A stretch of 64,000 nucleotides of DNA, taken from NCBI RefSeq assembly GCF_037325665.1, contig NC_090252.1, forward strand, positions 52,609,512 to 52,673,511, in the 5' to 3' direction. The notes beneath the pieces are model-generated. The model saw only the letters and a list, made by a program, of their open reading frames with translations, did no database searches and was not told the DNA's origin. Source of the stretch: Littorina saxatilis. Taxonomy: Eukaryota; Mollusca; Gastropoda; Littorinimorpha; Littorinidae. Numbering within the stretch: position 1 is the first letter of the stretch; every line of letters begins with the position of its first letter. Below, piece after piece: positions 33,276 through 44,266 of the stretch. Made by a program: the position numbers and the translations under genes.

Positions 33276-34320
33276 GAGTGTGCCTTTAGCGTCGCGCACT
33301 CTCATTTGTCATACTGTGTCTCAGTCACAGGAGTGTGCCTTTAGCTTCGCGCACTCTCATTTGTCATACTGTGTCTCAGTCACAGGAGTGTGCCTTTAGC
33401 TTCGCGCACTCTCATTTGTCATACTGTGTCTCAGTCACAGGAGTGTGCCTTTAGCGTCGCGCACTCTCATTTGTCATACTGTGTCTCAGTCACAGGAGTG
33501 TGCCTTTAGCGTCGTGCACTCTCATTTGTCATACTGTGTCTCAGTCACGGGAGTGTGCCTTTAGCGTCGTGCACTCTCATTTGTCATACTGTGTCTCAGT
33601 CACAGGAGTGTGCCTTTAGCGTCGTGCACTCTCATTTGTCATACTGTGTCTCAGTCACAGGAGTGTGCCTTTAGCGTCGTGCACTCTCATTTGTCATACT
33701 GTGTCTCAGTCACAGGAGTGTGCCTTTAGCGTCGTGCACTCTCATTTGTCATACTGTGTCTCAGTCACAGGAGTGTGCCTTTAGCGTCGTGCACTCTCAT
33801 TTGTCATACTGTGTCTCAGTCACAGGAGTGTGCCTTTAGCGTCGTGCACTCTCATTTGTCATACTGTGTCTCAGTCACAGGAGTGTGCCTTTAGCGTCGC
33901 GCACTCTCATTTGTCATACTGTGTCTCAGTCACAGGAGTGTGCCTTTAGCGTCGTGCACTCTCATTTGTCATACTGTGTCTCAGTCACAGGAGTGTGCCT
34001 TTAGCGTCGTGCACTCTCATTTGTCATACTGTGTCTCAGTCACAGGAGTGTGCCTTTAGCGTCGTGCACTCTCATTTGTCATACTGTGTCTCAGTCACAG
34101 GAGTGTGCCTTTAGCGTCGCGCACTCTCATTTGTCATACTGTGTCTCAGTCACAGGAGTGTGCCTTTAGCGTCGCGCACTCTCATTTGTCATACTGTGTC
34201 TCAGTCACAGGAGTGTGCCTTTAGCGTCGCGCACTCTCATTTGTCATACTGTGTCTCAGTCACAGGAGTGTGCCTTTAGCGTCGTGCACTCTCATTTGTC
34301 ATACTGTGTCTCAGTCACAG
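33276..34320. repeat. 55 bp minisatellite, 19 copies
   Basis: Unit GAGTGTGCCTTTAGCGTCGC + GCACTCTCATTTGTCATACT + GTGTCTCAGTCACAG, period 55 bp; 1045 bp is exactly 19 units. The main variants are CGCGC/CGTGC and GTCG/TTCG, arranged in blocks. It ends 92 bp from the receptor stop codon, so it lies in or beside its 3' untranslated region. Confidence 0.97.
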
Positions 34321-34412
34321 GAATAGTGCAACTCCTCCTCGAAACCCTTCTCCGTGCTAGACTAGTACTGCGATGGGTATGGAAAGACACCCAATGCATG
34401 GCTACCTTTGCC

Positions 34413-35482
34413 TTACAGGACATTCTGGTCAGAGTTGCCAGCACTTTGTGTGTTTCCGGTGGTCTGCTCCTGATGTTCTGGCTGCCTTAAACTCTCACTA
34501 GCTCTGTCATCCGTATGGACATCTTGCCCTACACTGGACATTCCCTGCTCTGCTTTAGAAAAACCCAGCAGCTGAATAATACGGACCTGCTCTTCGCTCT
34601 GTGCGCTGTCTGGATGAAGCGACGTGTTCAAGCCCTGTTGGGTTTTACCTATCGTCTGCCCTGCTTGAGAAATATCTTCAGTTTCACTTCCCATCAACTC
34701 GTCCGGTTTGAATGTGAACTCGCTGCTTCTTTGCGGTCTCCTCTTCATTTCAACACTACCGGTGTAGAATGCGTGCCAGCTTGCAGGCTTGTTTAGCTTT
34801 GAATTTTTGTAGGGGTCCGCTAGCCAGCTTGCCCTGTTGAAATAGTTCTCTATGAACTGCTTTCTGTCCACAGTCTGCTTTGGGATTGAACATAAGTTTT
34901 CCTCCATACTTTGTCTGTGGGTGTCATTGGCTGCTTCGTGATTATTTTCCAGAATTGAATCTTCAGAGCCCTCTTTGTCAGCCCGTTCTGAAATGGATGA
35001 CACACGTTCTTGGTGCTCAGCATTCGTTGAAATAGCTTTACCGTTCTCTACTAAGGAAACGGGCTCGTTCGTGGCATTGTTCACCAGGCCATGGTCGCCT
35101 ACAGATGCGCATAACTCCTCATTGCTATGACGTTCCATCTTACCGCGTGTAACACAGCACAGACAGCTACCCATACAGCCTCCGCAGACAATACACATGA
35201 GACAGCGAGAACATGTGGAAAGCTCGGCATCGTCTGACTCCTCGTCTTCTTCCTCCTCCTTCTCCCCCTCCTCCGTGTCCCCATCCTCCGCTTTATTATC
35301 CTCTTTCTTAGTCAAAGACACGTCAGGTAGGCATCCGAAGTTGATGTAATTGCTAAGCATCTTAAACACCTTGTATATGGCGGCGAAGAATGCCGCGGAA
35401 GAGGGAACACCAACAGCCACACCAATAGCGATCTTCTTGGTTTGGGACATGGTTTCCTCTGCTGGTGTCTCTGCTTGGGCCT
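34413..35482 (-). CDS. Receptor last exon: TM segment and cytoplasmic tail
   Basis: Exon of 1070 nt starting after a good acceptor (TTTCCTGCAG, phase 1), ending at TAA 34413-34415. ~356 residues: short Glu/Thr stalk, transmembrane helix (KIAIGVAVGVPSSAAFFAAI, about residues 17-40), acidic Glu/Asp stretch (about 60-90), a cluster of nine Cys in 20 residues (CSRCLMCIVCGGC...), then a hydrophilic tail with a block conserved in the broken paralogue (WLADPYKNSKLNKPASWHAF, FTFKPDEL). Cys clusters near membranes are often palmitoylated or bind metal; which applies is unknown. No kinase or death domain. Terminal part of the same gene as the EGF exons upstream. Confidence 0.75.
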
Positions 35483-35987
35483 CTGCAGGAAACAATCATG
35501 AAGGCAGGCACATGATAAACAGGCCGTGACAAGACTAGAAAAGGAAGTACAATGCTCTTGCATATATACGTGGAATTATAGAACCAAGCCTGAACGCAGC
35601 CCTTCTTCCAAACCGTATCAGATGATTTGCACATTTCAAATCAAACATCGTAGGATATACGACCACGGGTTAGCATTTAGTCTGCTGATCTAAACCACAC
35701 ATGCCACTATATGGTAGTTTTTCATGCACACTCCACTGTTTGACTTGACCATCATATTCAATGTAAAAAATAAATGTTAAAAAAAACAAAACAAAACTAT
35801 TTGAGTTATCTTGTCAAACATTAATCCCGGCAACTCTATTCGCGCAGGTTTCCTCACACTCTTAAGCTTACTGTTTAACCAACTGTGCACATTGTACTTT
35901 TATTTTGATGTGGTAAACCAAACCATAACATAAAGTAACTCTACAAAAGAGGCATACAGTGAGTATGTATAGCCTATACATGTGTAC
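35483..35987 (-). other. Intron before the receptor last exon
   Basis: About 290 bp match the intron beside the broken paralogue (12430-12720), and the part nearest the EGF exon matches the intron in units A-C (for example 37040-37400). No gene. Confidence 0.65.
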
Positions 35988-36060
35988 CGTCTTTGCACAA
36001 TGGAGGCAGCCAGCCGTCCAGACAAGCCGGATATCCTTGGCATTCGTTGTCATTAATCCA
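35988..36060 (-). pseudogene. Degraded EGF exon next to the last exon
   Basis: Translates CQGYPACLDGWLPPLCKDG and ends at a GT donor in the same phase and place as the other EGF exons. Upstream of NDNEC it no longer aligns with them and no phase-1 acceptor is clear. A truncated copy of the snail repeat follows (36137-36358). Either a decayed exon or a more diverged EGF exon whose start I cannot place. Confidence 0.45.
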
Positions 36061-36136
36061 ACAAAATAAGGGCACACATTTGTGGCCCACAAACTGCAAA
36101 TGTGCCTCACAATTTTGTGGGCTTATTTTTATTTTT

Positions 36137-36358
36137 AAGACATTTATCGAAAAAATAAAAACAACGTCTGGGGATATCATACCCAGGAACTCTCATGTGA
36201 AATTTCATAAAGATCGGTTTTGTAGTTTACTCTGAATCGCTCTACACACACACAGAGACAGACAGACACACACACACACAGACACACATACACCACGACC
36301 CTCGTCTCGACTCCCCCTCTATGTTAAAACATTTAGTCAAAACTTGACTAAATGTAAA
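36137..36358 (+). repeat. Snail 0.9 kb repeat, 3' part (copy 1)
   Basis: Only the 3' quarter: AGACATTTATCG..., GATATCATACCCAGGAACTC, a CA/GACA microsatellite, CCACGACCCTCGTCTCGA and the terminal hairpin ACATTTAGTCAA-AA-CTTGACTAAATGT. Confidence 0.9.
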
Positions 36359-37400
36359 AAGGTATTCCATTTTAATATCGCAAAAATCCTAATGTAATTA
36401 ACTCATTGTCTCCCAGGTACGGATATATCCGTACCCACTAATATGGCTCTATCTAACCAGGTACGGATATATCTGCTCAGACTGTTAGCTTCAGTCGCTT
36501 CCTGTAACGTCCATCTAACGCCTGCATTCCAGCGTGTTGACACACTGTTACTTCACAGTTACTACAATTCTGAGTGACCTACTGCAACACAGCTTGTCTC
36601 GGCTAAAAACAACTTGGTCAACATAGGTGGGGTAGAAAGTGTTAAGTTTCAACTTCTCTTTTCAACAACAAACAGAAAATTATTGTCAAGTTTAATTCAC
36701 TTCATAAAAGGTATTTTAAAAGAATTGTAAACTGGTGCTGATAAGTAAACATAATACAGACAGTTAATTGTAGGGTTCTTTTTTGCCCCGCAATGTTATG
36801 TATTAAGGAATTTAGCCATAACCTGAGAATGTCTATTTTGGAGACTTGAAATCCATATTGTAAAAAAAAAAATTTAAAATTTTCAACAAAATGAGTTTAT
36901 ATGTATGTATTTCTTTCTTGTTCTTGTATGTTTTTTGTTTCATGTACCCCCATGGGGTTTCTTTAAATAAATGTGCCTTGCCTATGCTGATGACCAGGCC
37001 TGTACGCAACTCTTCTTCCAAAACGTGTCAGATTATTGACAGCAGTTTGCTAATTTCAAATCAAACATCGTAGGATATAGCCTACGAACATATGTTAGCA
37101 TTTAGTCCGCTGATCTAAACCACACATGCCACTATATGGCCGTTTTTTCTTGCACACTATACCGTTCGACTTGACCATCACATTGAATGTAAAAAACAAA
37201 ATGTTAAATTTAAAAAAACATATTGAGTTCTTTTGTCAAACATCAATCACGGCAATACGTACAGATTTCCCACATGTTTAAGCTTACAGTTGATCCAACG
37301 CTGTACATTGTAGTTTTATGTTGAAGTGGTAAAACAAGCCATAACATAGAGTAACTCCAGAAAGAGACACATATCGTGCATGTAGCCTATAGCTGTGTAC

Positions 37401-37535
37401 CTTCGTTGCACAATGGAGGCAGCCATCCGTCCAGACAGGCCAGGCAATGTCCAGTGCTGGCGTTGCAGGTCTGGTCATCAGCACAATACCCGCATGATTC
37501 CTGGCAGCGTGCACCGTACGTCTTGTTCTTACAGG
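37401..37535 (-). CDS. EGF-like exon A of the receptor gene
   Basis: 135 nt between acceptor (GTCTGCCAG) and donor (GAAG|GTACAC), phase 1 at both ends. Encodes ACKNKTYGARCQESCGYCAD and continues to CLACLDGWLPPLCNEG: eight Cys in the spacing of laminin/MEGF-type EGF repeats. Extracellular. Same residues as exon B. Symmetrical phase lets any number of such exons be spliced in tandem. Ligand unknown; related EGF receptors (MEGF, scavenger receptor F) bind apoptotic cells or modified ligands, by family knowledge only. Confidence 0.75.
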
Positions 37536-38200
37536 CTGGCAGACATTCAAAGACATGTGCGTCATTAAGCACCTTCCACGTGCAAAACGTAGTGATATTG
37601 ACACGCCAGATTAGATTAGCGCGGTAACGTATTGTGCTAAGCAGGAAAGCGCGCTTTTCTGTATTCTTGTTACTTTTCTGAGCTTGTTTTGAATACAACC
37701 TATCATATCTATGTTTTTGTACCAGATTCTGTTCAGGCTTCTCACGTGGGGTTAGTCCAGGACGTTCCCCTGGGCAAGATTGTCATCTTATGACAGCGAT
37801 TTTCATTGTAACCAAGACTTAACTACCCCTTAAAAGGATCTGAGTTTTGATGAACCTTCTACATTTTACTGTGATACGCCTAAAAGGCTCTCTCCTTTTC
37901 GTGAACACAATCCGTCTTGGATCTGGCCAGCCTTCTACACGAGTAAAGTCCATCTCTCCATTTGGTTTAAACATAAGTTTATTGTAACAAAACTTACAGT
38001 CATGACATGTATACAAAGTACACAGGTAACAGCAACAAGCTAGAAGGTTATAGTGGTGTTCCTGCATGGACAGTACAACGGAAGACGGTAACGGCTTAAC
38101 AATTCGTCTAAATAAACCAAATCTATAAATAACATAATAAACGTTGCATAATGATTATAAAGAAAGACAGTACAAGGATGGAAGGTGGGGAAGAAGAGGA
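37536..38200 (-). other. Intron of unit A
   Basis: Repeated in units B and C with few differences. Short ORFs such as 37819-38067 recur only because the DNA is duplicated. An extra 150 bp (about 37567-37725), including CACCTTCCACGTGCAAAACG, is inserted here relative to B and matches part of the snail repeat. Confidence 0.6.
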
Positions 38201-39091
38201 ACAAGTCGCGTAAGGCGAAATTACTACATTTAGTCAAGCTGTCGAACTCACGGGATGAAACTGAACGCACTGTATTTTTTCACCAAGACAGTACAGCTTC
38301 GTCAATCCCCGCGTGAAGGAAATCGCTCACCTTCCACGTGCAAAACGTAGTGATATTGACACGCCAGATTAGCGCGGTAACGTATTGTGCTAAGCAGGAA
38401 AGCGCGCTTTTCTGTATTCTTGTTACTTTTCTGAGCTTGTTTTGAATACAACCTATCATATCTATGTTTTTGGAATCAGGAAATGATCATGAATAAGATG
38501 ACATCATTTTTGGATCGATTTCATAAATGTTAATCGTAAGACTAATTAATCTATTTTCGTTAATTGTGATCACATTTTAGGAGTAAACGTGACACATGTA
38601 TACATTTTTAGATTCAGAATGTGATGAAAAATAGGATGCAATCAAATTTAAATCTGTTTGCGAAAAATCGATGTTAATGACAACTTTAATGAGCAAACTT
38701 ATTATTAAATTTTAAGCCTCCAAGCTGAAATGCAATACCAAAGTCCGGGCTTTGTCGAAGATTACTTGGCCAAAATTTCAACCAATTTGGTTGAAAAATG
38801 AGAGCGTGACAGTGCCGCCTCAACTTTCACGAAAAGCCGGATATGACGTAATCAAAGACATTTATCGAAACAATGGAAAAAAAAACTTCTGGGGATATCA
38901 TTCCCAGGAACTGTCATGTAAAATGTCATAAAGATCGGTTTTGTAGTTTACTCTGAATCGCTCTACACACACAGACAGACACACATACATACACACACAC
39001 ACACACACAAGGACACACATACACCACGACCCTCGTCTCGATTCCGCCTCTATGTTAACACATTTAGTCAAAACTTGACTAAATGTAAAAA
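38201..39091 (+). repeat. Snail 0.9 kb repeat, full copy (copy 2)
   Basis: Starts ACAAGTCGCGTAAGGCGAAA, ends CTTGACTAAATGTAAAAA. ACATTTAGTCAAG near the 5' end is the inverted copy of the 3' end; the 3' end also folds on itself. No ORF. Contains a CA microsatellite at the usual internal place. Confidence 0.9.
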
Positions 39092-39220
39092 CGTAGAGTT
39101 GAGACAACATTGTTTTGTTGATACTGAATTGTCGGATAATGCTTTGTTTTTCAAGTTTGACAAACGAATTGTTAAGAAGGAGGTGTTCTTTGAAGCTGTA
39201 TATTTTCAGCCGTAGAGACC

Positions 39221-41826
39221 TTGGGGCCTCAAATCAGAAAGCACAAGGATTGGTTCAATGAAAGCTGTGTGGACATCAAACAGCTACTGGATGAGAAACA
39301 CCACCTCCACCAAGCCTACCTCAAAAACCCCAAGTCCACGGCAAGGAAAGATGCGTTCAACAACATACGCAGTTTTGTACAGCAGAAGCTTCGACAGATG
39401 CAGGACACTTGGCTCAGCAACAAAGCCGACGAGATCCAAGGCTATGCTGACAGGCATGACATGAAGAACTTTTACGATGCCTTGAAAGAAGTGTATGGTC
39501 CCACGACCTCAGGATCAAGCCCCCTCCTCAGCGCAGATGGGATCACTCTCATCACAGACAAAGAGAAGATCCTTGACAGGTGGGCTGAGCATTTTGACAA
39601 CGTCCTGAATCGCCCTTCAACCATCAATGACGAAGCCATAAATCGTCTCCCCCAAGTGCCCATCAACGAAGCGCTGGATGACCCTCCAACCTTGCTTGAG
39701 ACCCAGAAAGCAATACGTCTCCTATCAAGTGGCAAAGCACCTGGATCAGACGCCATCTCAGCTGAGGTCTACAAGGAAGGGGGAGCAGCTCTGACCGAAA
39801 GGCTTCACCAGTTGTTTCTCTTGATGTGGGAACTTGAGACAATTCCTCAGGAATTCAAAGACGCTTCTATCATACACTTGTACAAGCGCAAAGGAAACAG
39901 ACAGGCCTGTGACAACCACAGAGGCATATCCCTGCTCTCCATTGCAGGGAAGATCCTTGCCAGGATCCTGCTCAACCGCCTCACAGCACACCTCGACCAG
40001 GGGCTCCTACCTGAGAGTCAGTGTGGATTCAGGAAAGAGCGTGGGACCATCGACATGGTGTTTGCTGCCAGGCAGCTACAAGAGAAATGCCAGGAGCATA
40101 ACTCTGACCTGTTCTCAACCTATGTCGACCTGACCAAGGCCTTCGACACCGTCAGCAGAGAGGGTCTGTGGAATATCATGGCCAAGTACGGATGTCCAAG
40201 GAAATTCATCGCCTTGGTACAGCAGTTCCACGAGGGCATGCAGGCCAGAGTCCAAGACAGCGGAGAGACGTCTGACCCGTTCCCAGTCACAAATGGGGTC
40301 AAACAAGGCTGTGTCCTGGCGCCGACACTGTTCAGCCTCATGTTTTCGGCCATGCTGACAGACGCCTTCCGAGACGGAGATATCGGGATCGCCCTGAGGT
40401 ACCGCACAGATGGTAAACTGTTCAACCTTCGGAGGCTCCAAGCAAAAACCAAGGTCACGAAGGATATCATTAGAGACTTCCTGTTTGCTGATGACTGTGC
40501 CCTCAACGCTGTCTCAGAAGCTGATATGCAATGCAGCGTTGACATGTTCTCCAGCGCTTGCTCAAACTTTGGTCTGACGATCAGCACTAAGAAGACTGAA
40601 GTCCTCCATCAGCCAGCGCCTGGAAAACCTTATGTCGAGCCTGACATCACAGTCAATGGCCAGAGACTCAACACGGTGAACCGCTTCACCTACCTGGGCA
40701 GCACACTGTCGTAAAATGTCACCATCGACGACGAAGTGAACGTCAGAATAGCGAGAGCCAGCTCCACTTTTGGCAGACTGTACCCAAATGTCTGGAACAG
40801 AAGAGGCATCACCACCCAGACCAAGCTGAAAGTGTACAGGGCAGTGGTGCTCCCAACGCTGCTCTACGCTTGCGAGACATGGACTGTGTACCAACGACAT
40901 GCCAGGAAACTGAATCATTTCCACACAAAAAGTCTCAGAAAGATCCTGGACATAAAGTGGCAGGACAAAGTCCCAGATACAGAAGTGCTAGCCAGAGCAG
41001 ATCTCCCCAGCATCACTACCATCCTGATGCAGTCCCAGCTTCGCTGGGCTGGGCTCGTAGCCCGTATGCCAGACGAAAGACTGCCCAAAAGACTGTTATA
41101 TGGCGAGCTGCAACAGGGCCAGCGGTCCCACGGAGGACAGAAGAAACGCCAGGCATGAAAATTCTCCGTATTTTCCGTATTTTTGAAAAAAATAAACCGT
41201 ATTTTTTTTTATTTTCCGTATTTTTCCATTTTTTTTTTTTAATTTTTTTTTATATTTTTTTCCTAGTCATAGTTATAGTAAAATAGTTTTGGGGCCATGT
41301 TTGAATCCAATTTTAAGGCTCAGATAGCCCCAGATTGCACCAAATTGCACCCTTGAAAAAAAAAATTTCCGGGGGGGCATGCCCCCGGACCCCCCTAGAA
41401 GTCTTGGCGCTTCGCGCCTGCGAAACTTGGCGCTATGCGCCTGCGAAACTTGGCGCTACGCGCCTTCGAATTTTGTTTTCAGTATTTTTTTTTTTTCAGT
41501 TTTCATGCCTGAAACGCTTCAAAGACACTCTCAAGGCCTCACTGAAAGCGTTTTCCAACAACCCTGACACGTGGGAGAAATCTGCACTGGATCGTGCCAC
41601 CTGGCGCTCCTCCATCCACAAAGGCGCCAAGATGTGCGAGGCCAGCAGAACCACCGCCGCTGAATTGATGAGACAGACCCGAAAAGCCCGTGCCATCAAC
41701 CCTCTTGGAGACGTCCCACTCGTCCCTTGTCCCTTTTGTGTCCGAACCTTCCGTGCCAGGATCGGCCTTGTCAGCCATCTACGCACACACAGAAATAGCC
41801 AGCCCCAGCAACTCCCGGATGACTAG
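39221..41826 (+). pseudogene. LINE reverse transcriptase ORF with stop and insertion
   Basis: RT motifs: SSGKAPGSDAISAEVYKEGG, DNHRGISLLSIAGKILARIL, TYVDLTKAFDTVSREGLW, GVKQGCVLAPTLFSLMF, active site FLFADDCALNA, then RFTYLGSTLS. An in-frame TAA (40712-40714) follows. After it the same frame goes on to LPTLLYACETWTVY, LRWAGLVARMPDERLPKRLL and QKKR, is split by the hAT-like element, and resumes as RFKDTLKASLKAF, ending with a C2H2-like finger CPFCVRTFRARIGLVSHLRTH minus its last residue. Apart from the stop and the insertion the frame is clean, so it is recent. Confidence 0.9.
41150..41511. mobile_element. hAT-like element with 6 bp target repeat
   Basis: CAGGCATGAAAA...TTTTCATGCCTG with AAACGC on both sides (41144-41149, 41512-41517), splitting the LINE's conserved KKR/FKDTL codons. 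Inside: T-rich sequence with CCGTATTTT repeats, GGGGGGGCATGCCCCCGG, and three 23 bp repeats of CTTGGCGCTTCGCGCCTGCG (41403-41470). Non-coding. Confidence 0.85.
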
Positions 41827-41890
41827 AGTGGTCCTCGTCGAATCGACGGACGAACAACACACACACACACACACACACACACATTTTCAG

Positions 41891-42112
41891 TGATGCGTTT
41901 TATTATTATCGGCTTTATCATCAGACGTTTATGTTCAAAGAATATATGAATGTATTACCACACAAATTGGGATTATTGTATTTGCGCTTTAGAACACTAA
42001 ATCACAAGTTGCCGATCCAGAAAAGAAGGTTTATGAATGTAACACAGAATGAAAGAGTGTGTGCAAAGAGTAATTATGGCGATATTGGTGATGAATTTCA
42101 TTATGTGTTTAA
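41891..42112 (+). pseudogene. LINE C-terminal remnant shared by units A and B
   Basis: VLPHKLGLLYLRFRTLNHKL and ERVCAKSNYGDIGDEFHYVF, the zinc-binding end of a LINE ORF2. The same fragment is at 49880-50132. In unit A it is cut at TTAA by the 2.1 kb element and resumes at 44215. It was present before the units duplicated. Confidence 0.75.
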
Positions 42113-44214
42113 GGGGAGGTGGGCCAGTGCACTACCTTTTTTTTTATTTTGAATGTTTTATTGTGTCTAAATGTTATTTTATGAAAGAAATGAACAAATG
42201 ATGACAAAGAATAGTCATTTTTTGTATTTTCGGTTGCTGGTTTTTGTTTTACGCGACAAAAACATTCAAAATACAGACAAAAGTGGAGTACAGGAGATAC
42301 ACGGATTTTCATCAGATGTGATTGTCACACTTCTAATTATTGTTTTATTTTATCCTTCTGGGTATGCTCTAGGAGATTACGAAGCAGATCTTGTTTATTA
42401 CATTTATATTTGGAGTTAGGAACACTTCTTTGTTACAACTGTCAAACTTTAGGGTAACGCTTGCGAAATTATTTTTTGAAATAATCTGGATATGACTATA
42501 ATAAAATTTCAGCAAAATCCCTTCGTAATCCCCTAGAATGTTATATTCTGCACAAACTACAAAAGAAAATATTGCTCTAGCTAAATTACAGCCAGAGAAA
42601 TCGCGTAACCCAAGACGTAACCGTAGGCAAAATGGCTGAACTGAGAAAAACGACATTGAAGATTGAATACCACAGAAACACTATTGAAACAGACATACAA
42701 GGACAAAACTGTGTTATGAATGAACAGCTTAGTTTATTTGAATTGCAAACTACTTAGCCTTTAGCACGCCAGCAGCGAATTTATGCGTCCATCCCTTCTT
42801 TCCCTCTGTCAACCAGCATGGGGATACTGCCCCAGCGCTGAACGTGTATCAATGACCCGATTCTCGTTTGTATTTGCATGCGAGAATAACGGTATTTTTA
42901 ACGGTAACTTACTTGAGCCAGAACGAGGTTTATTTCCTTCCGTTATCTCGTCGTGTCTTATGCGCTGAATTTGTTGGTCGAAGTTTTCTGCTTTTGTTTT
43001 TACATCGATACAGTACTTTAGTGCTTCGACAAGCAAGATGGAGGATGATGAGGTTGAAACTTTTGTTTGAGTTGTTTTTTGACAACAAATCGTACGTGGA
43101 ATCTGAACGATTTACTGAGGAAGCTCTTCGCAATGAACTGTGTATCGCGGTGAAGAAAATGACACAGTGACAGTGACGGAATTTACGAAAGTGCAGATTG
43201 ATACAAACAGTTGCTGATCCAGTTTCGTTCGTGAAATGGCAGACCCAGCAAACATTACCGATAATCTGACTGATGTTGGATACTTTCTCCTGTTTTTGTT
43301 TTTTTGCGTAGCAAATGCTCGACTTGCTTGTCGAGGAGATACTGCTCAGAAACTGACTCAAATTCAGCGCAAAGCAAGCCAGTTGCAAGACGTAAAAAGT
43401 CTGCGCCATGCATGGCGTGTTCGGAAATGGCGACCTGTGGATCTGCGTGGAGATCAAAGCTTTCCTCTGTATCGGAAACACCGGCAGAATCCAAACTTTG
43501 GCCTAGTACCAGCGGAACTACTTGTTGTTGCTAACCGAACTAATAAAGACATTGTCCTCTTTCTTATTTCGAGCCATTGTTATCGTATCAAAGGTTGTTT
43601 CTCAAGGAAAAATTCGCTTTCGGTTGTCACCGATCGTTTGATGTGTAACCAGGATGTTGTAAAACCGAGTGAACTTCGGGTGTTCCCGTCATGGCCGAGA
43701 GTCTCTTCGGTAGTTTCCGTATGCAAAATTCGTAAGCTGAGCATGCGCACTCACAAAGTAAACTGGTTCCCGATTTCGGTTTATGAAACGAACCAATGGA
43801 TGTCGAGTACCTTCCAAATAAGGACATTTCCGTTCGATTCCGTTCGATTACGATTGCTGCCTTTGCAACGGACTTGTGGCTGAGTGAATGGAACATTCAT
43901 CAAAACACTGATGTCATGTTATAGGTCAAGAGCTGCTGCGCAGTTTCGTATGTCGTGAATGCACTGTTTTGCTGAGGACAAAGCCGTAACTAGCCTTTGA
44001 AATGAGACATTTTTTGGCGGGGGAATATCGACTACAGAAGACAATCAATGCCACACATGTTCACATTTTGTCTTTATTGACAGATAAATAGGACACTTTT
44101 GACAAAAACACCGACACACATGGATGATAGGTATGTTATGGAAACATAATCTGCTAAAATACCCAAAACAGTGTTTTGAACGATTTGGTCAATTTTGCAC
44201 TGGCCCACCTGCCC
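42113..44214. mobile_element. 2.1 kb TTAA-flanked TIR element
   Basis: GGGGAGGTGGGCCAGTGCA at the left and its reverse complement with one mismatch at the right (TGCACTGGCCCACCTGCCC), TTAA at 42109-42112 and 44215-44218. Unit B shows a single TTAA (50099-50102). TTAA is used by piggyBac, Kolobok and Sola3; G-rich ends fit Kolobok better than piggyBac (which starts CCC), but no transposase is recognisable. Inner sequence holds exon-like pieces: MEDDEVETFV with a frame change into FFDNKSYVESERFTEEALRN (43036-43170, plus), a minus ORF 43255-43494 and a minus ORF 42809-43036 that ends beside a GTAAGT donor. It may have captured host exons; unproven. Confidence 0.8.
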
Positions 44215-44266
44215 TTAACTGCCGTTTCTTTAGCGAACTCAGAAAAAACAAGTCGCGTAAGGTGAA

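Larger units (their letters stand above)
39210..41882 (+). mobile_element. LINE inserted in unit A, 5'-truncated
   Basis: Bracketed by ATTTTCAG (39202-39209 and 41883-41890); unit B has the unoccupied site GTATATTTTCAGTGATGCG. The 3' end is an (AC)n tail. Begins inside ORF2 after the endonuclease. It carries a 362 bp hAT-like insertion (41150-41511). The clade resembles RTE/CR1-like LINEs ending in a C2H2-like motif; not assigned. Confidence 0.9.

Noticed and set aside
33276-34320. CRISPR-like regular array
   Set aside because: The whole 55 bp unit is repeated without unique spacers, and the genome is animal. It is a minisatellite.
36833-37021. 62-codon ORF repeated at 47617-47808 and near 53041-53253
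   Set aside because: Part of duplicated intron; the third copy is broken by the Tc1 element's end, and no motif is seen.
37819-38067. 82-codon ORF recurring at 48453-48701 and 53906-54154
   Set aside because: It lies in duplicated intron sequence between EGF exons; it has no motif and its recurrence is explained by the unit duplication.
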